NCBI GenBank assembly: GCA_911728455.2
Contig: OU452231.1
Span: forward strand, 1,927,001-1,991,000
DNA: 64,000 nt
Source: Marthasterias glacialis
Taxonomy: Eukaryota > Echinodermata > Asteroidea > Forcipulatida > Asteriidae
Reading direction: 5' to 3'
Below the pieces are notes generated by a model. The model ran no database searches. It was not told where the DNA came from and worked only from the letters and a program-made list of their open reading frames with translations. The position numbers and the translations under genes are program-made. Positions 54,801 through 64,000 of this stretch are shown here, one piece after another. Position 1 is the first letter of the stretch; the number at the start of each line of letters is the position of its first letter.

Positions 54801-57800
54801 TAAGTTCGCTGCCACCTATCATTCCAAAGTCTGCCATGGTATGTACTGTATTTAGTTATGCAAACTCACCACTATGACAATGGACGGGAGTGGAGTTAAG
54901 AAGTCAATATGTATCATAGACAGAAAAGATGGAAATTGGTTTTCACGGGATCCCACGTACAACATCCTAACATAAAAAAAGAAACAGTGAAATTGAGTAA
55001 AATTAAAATCACCCTGTATTACTCTATACGTGACATTTGATGCTCGACGTGTGGCATGGTGTAACTTTCCAATCAAATTGTGATGTTTTCTTTGTGTTTT
55101 AGGAATATCAGGAAATCCTTTTAGGGGGGGGGGGGTTTATGGGGGAGTATTTCTGTACAAGAGGGGAAAAGTGTGTTTAGACAAAGATTATAGAGCGCCG
55201 AAGGGGCAAGAGGGGGGAACTGGAGCTCTATCTATTGTTGGAACGAGAAAAACGCATGGGCACCATTTCGGCAAGTGAATGTTTTGTTTCCCTTTGACAG
55301 GAAAGTTCATTGTCTGCACTGATATGCACTGATCATTTATTTTATAAAAAGAGCTACATGCTGAAATGGCGTTCAGTGGGATTTAACATTTTAGACCGAG
55401 CTCCCCATTTTGCGCCTTCGGCACTCTATAATCTTTGGTTTAGAGTACAGGAACACTGGGGGTGGGGGCCTCCCTCTGCCACATATCGGGCATGATATGA
55501 GACGCTTAAGATCGAGCCACGAACCGTTGACTTTTATGTAAAGTGTGGTTTCTTCTCCTATAGTCCCAGTTCAAGGCTTTACTGTGTTTTCATGTTACTA
55601 CATCATTATGGTAACTCAATATTGAGGGTGCATTTCGGTATAATTCCCATTCTCACTTCAGATTACGCCTCGGTGAGCTATGTAGGCCTAGTCTCTTCTC
55701 CATGTTGGATGAATCAAGTTTGAAAACACGATCATACTTACAGCTCTTATGAGGCCAAGGCCAAATTTCTTGGACTGTTGTGTATGTTTTATAACCACGC
55801 AACTTTACAATTTATTTAAAATATATATGTATATACAGATTATAAAACTAGTAGGGTTGATGGCCTTAGCTTTCGATCCAAACCGGACCTTCATCAGAGG
55901 CAAAAACAAGCACAAACATAAAAACGGATATAAATATAATATATAATTATTATATAACACCCAAGCAGATCCTAGTCATTTGATTGGAGGATGGTCGGTC
56001 ACGTGATAGCAAATAAACGTACCATTGCACGCTACGTCATTCACTGTGCATTTTTCGTTCCATTCACCGTGCATTTTCCGTTCCATCTGATTTGTTCCAT
56101 TGCACGCTCGCCCGCCCTCTATCGACAAAAGTGACTATTCTATTAAAAATGGCTGAAGCTTATTATACTTTATAGTGTTATCCTCCAATCAAAGGACAAA
56201 GATCTACTTGGATGTTATACAAAATAGACGTTTTTCATTCGTGCAATAGTGAGAATATTTTCATTCGTTGAAAGACGGAATGTTCCATTCAACTCGGCTT
56301 CGCCTCGTTGAATGGAACATTCCATCTTTCAACGCATGAAAATATTCTTACCATTGCACTCATAAACATGCATAATTTGTGTAATATGTAAAAAATAACA
56401 CCTCGAAATTCTGAGGACGGTTGTGACAATGCAGTGTGAATAATTATTCGCTATTCAAAATATTTGGGTTGACTCCCATAGAAACCCTGTTTGTGTTGGT
56501 AAGGCCTATGTAAAATATTTAAGTTGTTTTAACTAGGTTACTTAATGAGCAAAATGTTAAGCGTATTCCCCTTTACTTTTGTTTGAAATTGTTCAAAGGC
56601 TGACTGTGTGTATCGGGTATACCATACCCGATATGTGGCAGAGTGAGGCCCCACCCCCAAATGTTCCCATTCTCCAACATACTCTTCCCCTCTTGTACAG
56701 AAGCACCCCCCTAAAATCCTCAAAAGAATTCCAGAGATTTCCAGAACACAATGAAGACACAATAGGAGGTGGGTACACCCTGCCACATATCCAGCACCAA
56801 ATGGTATCGGGTGTTCCTCCACCCCGACCTAGCCTTGACTAGAGTTAACCCAAAGTTTAACCCAAATTCCTTTTATTAGTTGTAACAGTTACGCAACCGT
56901 CTAGTTTGTGTTATTATCGACATCTGGCTGCAGAATGTATAATATGAAGTTTCTAAGTATATGGCGTTGAGTTTTATGGTAAGCCACGGCCACCGGCATT
57001 TGGGTGTTTCTCGCCGGAGTGGGCTGGTGCTGTTTAGTAAGGACGAGGCCGTCAGCGCGGAGGTTGGCGACTGGGGGCTTGCCGGGCGGAGTTTGACCGG
57101 GTGGTACCCAAGACGTCAGCGAAAAAGTTGATTCACACCTTCACGTTGACGTTCAGGTAAATACGTGTAGCTAAACCTCACTAATAACAGAGCGTCGCAT
57201 AGGGTCCGGTTTTGTGACATCCTGACGCCACTGAAACGGCGATAGGGGCGGGATTTACAAGATGCACCAGTAACAGATAGGGGAAAGTCAACTCGCCATA
57301 ACATTGAATTTATTTAAAACCACTTTTTTTTGTGTTGTTGGTGTGTTTAATTCTTTTGTTAAACTTGTTGTTATTTAAGTATTTTGGTTACTTTGAGAGT
57401 TAGGTCCATGTCACTGCCTTCCTTTCATGTGCACGGGAGGGTCAGCCAATCGCTCTCGGTCGTAGCAGAGCGGCGCAAGGGTTCGTTCGGTGACAATGGT
57501 GATAAGTTTGTTAGCGTTTTACCTTGAGCACACCATGATGTTGCCGTTGATTGCGCCAAATGTTGATAGAGCAACAGATACCGGCATGACCCATGCGTAG
57601 CTTCCCAGGATGTTGTTGCCAAAAGTCTATCAAAATAAAAACAAAGATAGTAGGGCAAAGGGCCTATATCCATTTAGGGTAGTTTCGAGGGCGGGGGGGG
57701 GGGACCACTTAAAATTGAAATTTTGTCTTACCACTGCTACGGCATTCGAAGCCAGGAGCTCGTCCGATGTCATCGCAGTGAAATACGCCACATTGGTCAG

Positions 57801-60800
57801 CACATACAACGTCGTAATAACCGGCACACTTATGAATATAGCACGTGGCAAATTTCTGTAAAAAAAAATTGTTCGTTTTTTTTTTAAACATAACAAAAAT
57901 ACTATAATATACCAGATTTGAACATTGCACTTACTGTTGGTAACAAACAAAAGATTAATGCCATAGTGAGCATAATCAAATAGAAATTGTATGCACTTGT
58001 ACTTTTGTACTGGCCGGAGAAATGAAATAAGTAAATAAATAAATGCGTAAATAAGATATTTAAACAAAACAAACTTTCTGATTGGTTATGGCATTCATCT
58101 TTTGCCCCTTTAAACTAATGTTACCAAAACCGAGGCTTGGAGGTAAACTGGTCCATTTTTCTATAACAAACAACGTTTAGGAAAATGTACAAGAACACAC
58201 AGGGAACAAGACGGTGATGTTGCCAGAAGATTAATTTTTTAACTTGAAGGTGGATGGAAGAGGGTGCAGAATTTCACTTACTTGTTGGGGTTTTTCAGTT
58301 CCTCCGCAACATAATTTACGCTTTCACTACAACAAATAAAATATAACTAAATTTCACTCAAGCAAAATATATACATGTACACTCTAAACATACCAGCATT
58401 TTCAACAAAACAAATTAACTACGCATAATGCGTCAACATGTAAAAGAAACAGTGTGCTTACCAGCCCGTGTAAGCAAACAATCCCGAATAAAGAGCGAAT
58501 CCGAGACCGCTGAAGGTCGATCCTTCAAAAGCATTCTTAAAGTTTTGGGTCTCACCTGTGACAAAAGTTTTGAATAAGTGTTGAAGTGAGTTAAGATTCT
58601 ATGAGGTTGTACCGCAAAAGGTTACCTTCGTATATTGTATAGGCATGTGATTGAAAATGGGTAATGCGGCAATGCGGCGTGTGGACTTGGCGTAGGGGTA
58701 TTGGCTATTTGGGGGTATGGATAGGGGAAACTTTAAAAATCATATTTTCAATAAGGTTTGGTACAGTATCTTAATATTTGAACCTCCTCCATACAACGGA
58801 AAAATGAATCTCAGTTCATAATGATAATAATAGTTTGGGAGGCTAATCTTCCTTACTGGCATCTAGGGAGCTGAACTGCGAAGGACGCAGCTACACGTGT
58901 TCGAGCTGCACTCGCGCAAGGGCGCCTTTGGTCGCCATCCACATCAACCCATTATGACCACAGAGCACAGCCTGAGATCGAAAAGTGTTTGTTTTTGAGG
59001 GAGGAAAACCGTATGGCTTGGAGGAAAACCATAGTGACACTGGAGAGAACCAACGCATAACTCTACTCGCCGGGAATCAAATCAGGGCCAGCAGTGATGA
59101 GAGGCGAGCCCGTGCCCGAGCCACATGCCACCCATGCACCACCCAACCCATGTGCCAGACTGAATACCGATGATGATGATCGATAAAGAACAATTCTGGA
59201 CTTTGGACTTTTCCCCAAAACCTTTTACTATAGCACAACCATCGACAAAACAAACGAGCAAACAAATAAACAAAAAACAAACAAAACATTTATACCGAAG
59301 TTAATACTACGTTTCTAAGCGCCATGGTGCTGTTTTCCTTACAGACTATTGGGTAAAATTAAGAACAACAGCACCAATAATACAATGGTACATAATTACA
59401 AAATGTATACGAATAACATAATTATTATGATAGTGAGAGGTAAAACAAAGGAGACAAGTTAAATATAAGGCCGTGTCCGCATTGGTGGATGCGGCTGTGG
59501 CTGTTCCTATGTGCATCCTATGCTTCAACGCTTGTTACTGACAGTCAAGCCCCATCCACAGCCAAAACCTGTAATTTGGACAAGACCTTATGCACATGAC
59601 GTCACTTGATTAGGGCGCCCTCTGCTAGAGGTTGCTCATTGGCCTATGCTCTGCGCCCCGCGTACAAAATGTATATTGTTTCATCATTGTTTTACTTCTA
59701 AGATGGCGGCTGGATGACGTTAATGTATAAGGCCTGTAGAAAGTTAAAACAGACAGAAGTCATGTTCCTTTTTTATATAATGCTTATTTAAGGTTTAATT
59801 GACATCAGTAGCCAACCTTTGCCTAATTGCACCATGCCACCTACGATGATGATCATAAGCGATACCACCTTGCATACAGTGAAGAAGTTCTGCACATGCG
59901 TCGACAATCGGGTGCTTATCGTACTTGTTACTCCAAGGAAAACTGCATTGCGATAAAAAACAACAATTACAAACAAATTGATGATGGATGACACTACGGT
60001 CCCGAGTCTTATTATTAAATTAAACAAAAGAGCGGTCCATTAAGCCCCGCCTACTAACGTTTTGACCAATCACAGCCTTGAAAACGCCACTGAAAGTCCG
60101 ACAAAAGTCCGACACGTTAAAATCCCATTAGAAAAGTAAACAAACGCCATTGTTCTACCACACACAGCACACACAACGTTACTGTACTAACGTTTGTTTT
60201 GTTTTATTTTTTTGTGAGTATTTCTGGTGGTGCAAGGCACTGCCCTAAAAGGCCACGAAAATTAATACTCACCGTTGAAGAATATAATGTACGTGTGTGT
60301 ATCCGATACGTGTGTGGCCGCAAGCGAACCACCGCTGCGATCATGGCAAGAAAGTCACACCATGTGCTGTTGCTAGGCAGTTGCTAAGGTAGGCGGGGCT
60401 TAATGGAACGGTCTGTTGAAAGCTATATGCTATTGTGATTATTATCATGATTTGTTTATATTGATATTTAGAGCGGTCATTAGATACTTATGTAGACGTA
60501 CTTAAAGCTGCCGTTCCAATGAACTGTACAACAATCCGTGGTGGCTGACAAGCTGGATCGGGAAAGAAAGGTTGAATGCAGTAATCACCGAATGTTAGCG
60601 CCACTATAGCAAAAAACGACGGCTGTGCCATAACCACACTGACCCACAGATACAGAAAAGCCACAAAGTCGCCGAAAATCTCTCTCAAATAGGTGTAGAT
60701 TGCTCCGGATGAGGTGAAGGTTGTTCCGAGCTCGGCGAAGCATAGCGCTCCTAGGAGGGAGAACGCACCGCAGACCACCCACACGATGAGGGTGAGACCG

Positions 60801-60979
60801 ACGGAGCCCACGCCTTCCAGGACACCCTTCGGTGAAACGAAGATCCCGGAGCCGATGATAATACCTATGTTGATGGCCACCCCGCTCAAGAGAGAGATAG
60901 TACGCTTCATCTTGAACAGGGAAGACTCGCTGCTTCGACTTGTGCGGGACACCCCGTCATCATCGTCTCGAGGTGCCAT
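51803..60979 (-). CDS. SLC7A11 (xCT)-like amino-acid transporter light chain, copy B
   Basis: Ten exons in coding order: 60979-60502, 59942-59817, 58555-58462, 58326-58282, 57855-57732, 57626-57523, 54966-54870, 53913-53764, 53586-53409, 51864-51803; 1458 nt, 485 aa. Exons 2-9 have exactly the lengths of copy A (126, 94, 45, 124, 104, 97, 150, 178) with the same phases, so this is a tandem paralogue. Visible: [22 protein letters not shown] (residues 44-48), CFAELGTTF, heavy-chain disulfide Cys144 in [67 protein letters not shown] and the tail [16 protein letters not shown]. Oddity: the helix-6 Trp of copy A is Cys here (residue 233; codon TG|T split by intron 3). I chose ATG 60979 because it has a good context and matches copy A; an in-frame ATG at 61045 would add 22 residues. 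Substrate is not predicted. Confidence 0.9.
52060..52725. repeat. GAGTC-rich dispersed element, copy 2
   Basis: CCGAGTCCGAGTGGGTGGAG at the left, GCTGTCGAGTCCCGAGTCAA and further GAGTTCGAGTC strings at the right. Counterpart of 44549-45395. Located in SLC7 copy B, between its last two exons. Confidence 0.5.
52777..52992. mobile_element. TTAA-flanked inverted-repeat element, intact copy
   Basis: TTAA at 52777-52780 and 52989-52992 bracket ends AGGAGCTGTGTCGTCATGAT and ATCATGACGACACAGCCCCT. The interior shares TCTCACCCAGATA, CGCGCTTGC and AAGGGTGCCGTC with 21002-21180. 216 bp, no coding capacity. Intronic in SLC7 copy B. Confidence 0.85.
54709..54835. mobile_element. GACGCTAGGTGGCAGCAGACTTAC family, second copy
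   Basis: GAGGACGCTAGGTGGCAGCA at left and GGTAAGTTCGCTGCCACCTA at right are inverted ends. TTGTTCTCAGGTGCGCATGC lies between. It lies 36 bases before SLC7 copy B exon 7 (plus-strand sense). Confidence 0.75.
55182..55438. mobile_element. CAAAGATTATAGAG inverted-repeat element, copy 2
   Basis: Ends CAAAGATTATAGAGCGCCGA and, inverted, GCACTCTATAATCTTTGG. Also paired inside are GGAACTGGAGCTC and GAGCTCCCCATT. 257 bp; partner of 33221-33475. Intronic in SLC7 copy B. Confidence 0.8.
55953..56219. mobile_element. Inverted-repeat element with TATAACA..CCAAG..GATTGGAGGAT ends
   Basis: Arm 55953-55992 (TATAACACCCAAGCAGATCC through TGATTGGAGGAT) pairs with inverted 56180-56219 (ATCCTCCAATCA through CTTGGATGTTATA). 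The interior repeats CCATTGCACGCT and GTGCATTTTTCGTTCCAT-like strings. 267 bp, followed directly by the hairpin at 56241. Confidence 0.8.
56241..56359. repeat. Hairpin with 53-bp arms and 13-base loop
   Basis: Arms 56241-56293 and 56307-56359 are near-perfect inverted copies, from GTGCAATAGT inward to TGTTCCATTCAAC. The loop is TCGGCTTCGCCTC. Intronic in SLC7 copy B. Confidence 0.9.
58600..59780. other. SLC7 copy B intron 2, mostly unassigned
   Basis: This 1.2-kb intron (59816-58556) has no recognised exon. About 59470-59580 resembles, inverted, the dispersed stretch in the RRP5 3' UTR (19065-19185) and 33115-33225. Confidence 0.45.
60032..60413. mobile_element. 382-bp inverted-repeat element GCGGTCCATTAAGCCCCGCC
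   Basis: Left GCGGTCCATTAAGCCCCGCC and right GGCGGGGCTTAATGGAACGG are inverted ends. The left half has GACCAATCACAGCC and CCACTGAAAGTCCGACAAAA; the right half has GATCATGGCAAGAAAGTCAC and GTTGCTAGGCAGTTGCTAAG. Half copies are at 16575-16695 and 25140-25315. It sits in intron 1 of SLC7 copy B, 89 bases from exon 1. Confidence 0.85.
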
Positions 60980-61045
60980 CTTCTTCTTGTTTGTTGTAAT
61001 GTGCAACAAGAGAGTGACCGAGTCAAATGGCTTTTCAGGCTTCAT

Positions 61046-64000
61046 AAAGTGAGAAACTCTCCGTTGGATGTATCACTTTGTGTACGCTGTGGCCTTAAAT
61101 AGAAAAGCAAAGTCATTGAGATTGTAAATATTTCAAGGTAGCTGATACTATCAACTAATAAAGCTCAAAATACCAGATGTTTGTTGAGGATTTGTAACTA
61201 GGCAGTGAAAAACACAAAACAGTAAGGTAACAAGGAACCAACTATTTTAAACAAAAGGGAGGTGGTGGGATGCAAATTTTCCCCCAAACGACATTATATA
61301 GTCGATTTTTATTTGCCTTTCCTAACAATGACCCTTCTTTTGCAACGTCACAGTCCGAGTTTTCGCCAACCAAGATGCAGAAAGTACGGGTAGCCATCAG
61401 TGCAAAGCAAAAGCATGTAATCACAGTTTGCAAAAATGTTGCACAAAATAATTTAAAAAAAAAGTGCTAAAAAACAACATTGTCAGAAAGACACATTTGG
61501 CCGTCCATGCTAACCAGCGCGGTTTGTGTATCAACAATAGAAAGTCTAGGAATTCGGGAGACAACTGAAAAGAACTGTCCTGCTTTCTTATCTATTGTAT
61601 AGCAAAGTAAATATAATCACAAGGTATTACCGCAAACCAAATATACATTGATACCTCACCATGCAATGCCTCAAATCCTATTTTATAGATAACGTTATGG
61701 AAACCCATTTCGACCGAGCTGTATTGTTGCAAACGACGACAGTAATTAACTACATACCTGATAATTATCGGTTCATAGAGTGTTTTGTTTTCTTTTGTAT
61801 CACTTTTTTCCTTCTTTTGACTCTTTTTGGGGCAAGCGTTCACATTTCCAGTTTCCGAAAATGGGTCCGTGAACCTGTTTTTGCGATGTCGTTTGGGGAA
61901 CAAAATCCCCAGTGGGAGCGTGGGAGAGGGCGGTGTCACCAGACCCCCAGGTTGCCCTTCCTATATTTTTTTGCAATAAAAAGAAATGCTAAAAAATGGA
62001 CAACATAATAGAACGATTCATTATAATATCAAACTTCAGCGTTGGTTCATTTGAAATTAAGTAAACACTTATACCTGTTTTAACTTGTTTTATATTAAAC
62101 TAATAAAGGAGATGAGACAGCTAAATGATTGGAAATTGTTACTTACACAGGGTTTCGTCTCATGGCGATAAAGTGAAGAATTTGTCTTTTGTATTTGGCC
62201 TCTACGTGGCAGAAAACATGGTAAATTTTCAAGTTTACGTATTCTGAGAATTTCCGAGAACAGTGTTTATACCTGGTAAGTTTGCTGCCACCTAGCGTCC
62301 CCCTAAACGCATCTAAACAATCTGTCCTTAGCAGGACACACAATAGCAGCCTATTCAAAATACCCCAAATTAATTATTTGCAGATTACAGTAAAACACTT
62401 AAATTGTTCTAAATGTCTAACGTAGCCTATTTAATCTATTATCTCGAAAAAAATTAAAGACACAACATGTGATTGAATTGAGTATGATGATGACATTATG
62501 ACAATCTTTGTTCTCTTCGGTATCTGCTCTGCAAATTCGTTGTACGTTTATAATCTGGGATGAGGTTTATTTATTCATTTATTTTTAATCATGCAGATTA
62601 CAATGCAAGAGATAACTACTAGCTATTTATTTTTAACCTACGTTATTGCAAGCTGATGTTTGACCTTGTTTTGGTATTCACTGAATGTTGTGCTTAAGGC
62701 AATAATGGGCGTTATAGTAATGTTAATATCTAAACAAAAGCAATGAATTAACATTATGTTCATAAAATACATCGTGATATATTAATCGACTCTTAAATTA
62801 ATTTCAAATATCAAGCTTTCACATTAATATTTTGAGGTTGATAATGTGTGGCCCTCATAAATTACCACTGATTGTGGATGAACAGATTGCACGGGGAAAT
62901 TATTTCACCATTACCCAACTCAGTTGCAGTTTTGCAGGCGTCGATGTGAGTATGTCTACAAAAACGTAGCGCGCCCTCACTGGCGGGTCACATTTAAACT
63001 TAATAATGCCACCACGTGGTGCAGCCTGTTCAGCCGTCGCTGGTTCACCGCAAATGGTGTTGTCGGTTACGATGTGGGGTCAATCCATTCTCTAGCAACG
63101 GCACCAGTCAAACGCTCTCCTGTAAACCAAAATGGACTATTTAGTTGTTTCAGGGATACCGGGTAAGCACATAATTTCCTTTTGAAAAGGGTTTGTCAAA
63201 AAGTATCGATATACATCAACGACAAACGATAACAGATAAATCTTATTTGCAGAGTTGGGGTGCAGGTCTGAGACTTGGAATCGAGTCGGACCCCAGTCGG
63301 ATCGTCTTTACATGCAACCCTGCTCCCAAGGTTCTGAAACGAACAAATATTAACTTACTTCAACATACGATCCGATTGATGATTGTGATTGGTCGCCCTC
63401 AAGATCAACTTTCCACCCAGGATCTAACTCTGGTTCTTCCTCTGTTGGTAAAGGGGTAACTCGATTTTAATTTGCAAAGGAATAAACCCGTAACTTGAGC
63501 TGGGCATTCTGACTGAAATTGTGAATATTATTTTTAGTATCATGTTTTAGTAATCATACTCAGTACCGTAGCACAGCTTTTTTAAACTAGACTTCGATAT
63601 GTTGAAAGTGAAATTAAGCTTGCTTGCAGCATCACCATTCCTGATAATGAACTGTACAAACACACAGCGGCGGTAAGCATTCAAATAAATTACGCAACAC
63701 AGCACTCTGGAGTGTTACTCCTTCTTTCTCTTGAACACCATTCAAACAGCACAAAGCTGTAAAGGGAATTACACGAATTTGTACGACCTCACATGTTGAC
63801 AAAAAACAAAAAATATGAATAAAAATCCTTTGTCCCGAAGCTAAATAATGTGTTTTTTTATGGTCAAAATAGTTTGATGTCTTTGTTGTGTGTGTGCAAT
63901 CTCCGTTTTAAGTTGATGTCAAACCTTTGCCATCCACAGCTATTTAAGATTGGTAATGCCTGTGCGTGGAACTCAGTTGGTTTGCAAATAATGGAGAAAT
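61046..64000. other. Region upstream of SLC7 copy B, no gene recognised
   Basis: It contains copy B's 5' flank and promoter (not localisable), the short dispersed repeat at 61488-61553, the right half of a GACGCTAGGTGGCAG-family element at 62215-62310, and a GAGTC piece at 63270-63305. The longest open frames (115 aa, 61592-62008 on either strand) show no domain or splice structure. Confidence 0.55.

Noticed and set aside
61592-62008. 115-aa ORFs on both strands upstream of SLC7 copy B
   Set aside because: Opposite-strand frames of similar length over the same bases, with no domain, suggest chance.

Overview
The window is eukaryotic genomic DNA: AT-rich, with small coding exons bounded by GT-AG introns and separated by dense, diverse interspersed repeats. 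Its protein set (a metazoan-type RRP5/PDCD11, an SLC49A3/MFSD7-type transporter, and two heteromeric amino-acid-transporter light chains resembling SLC7A11) and its repeats (tRNA-Leu-derived SINEs, many short inverted-repeat elements) suggest an animal, most plausibly a marine invertebrate deuterostome such as an echinoderm. The species placement is inference. No bacterial, viral, plasmid or CRISPR system is visible.

Layout. (1) 1-19.7 kb, + strand: the 3' portion of an RRP5/PDCD11 gene, 21 exons and 1049 codons plus stop, entering the window mid-gene. S1 RNA-binding repeats come first, then a charged linker, then a C-terminal HAT/TPR-like module ending at 19054. (2) 19.7-25.4 kb: gene-free and repeat-rich, with a TTAA-flanked element containing a non-LTR retrotransposon fragment and several palindromes. 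(3) 25.4-36.2 kb, + strand: a complete nine-exon SLC49A3-like MFS transporter (496 aa). (4) 36.2-40.8 kb: gene-free and repeat-rich. (5) 40.8-49.4 kb and 51.8-61.0 kb, - strand: two tandem ten-exon paralogues of an SLC7A11 (xCT)-like light chain (490 and about 485 aa) with identical lengths for exons 2-9. A decayed piece of exon 1 and its 5' flank from the same family lies between them. (6) 61.0-64 kb: no gene recognised.

All four gene models were built by reading splice sites and phases by hand. Each coding sum is divisible by three, and the two SLC7 copies confirm each other exon by exon. The genes do not form a pathway: RRP5 acts in nucleolar pre-rRNA processing, while the others are membrane transporters. 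The two SLC7 copies are a local duplication.

The most unusual signals are: a Trp-to-Cys change at a conserved transmembrane-6 position in the upstream SLC7 copy, made at a codon split by an intron; a minisatellite that begins exactly at a 5' splice site and repeats it; a duplicated decoy 3' splice site just upstream of a real exon; a 2.6-kb element with GC-rich inverted termini and an internal satellite; and several families of short inverted-repeat elements, some nested.
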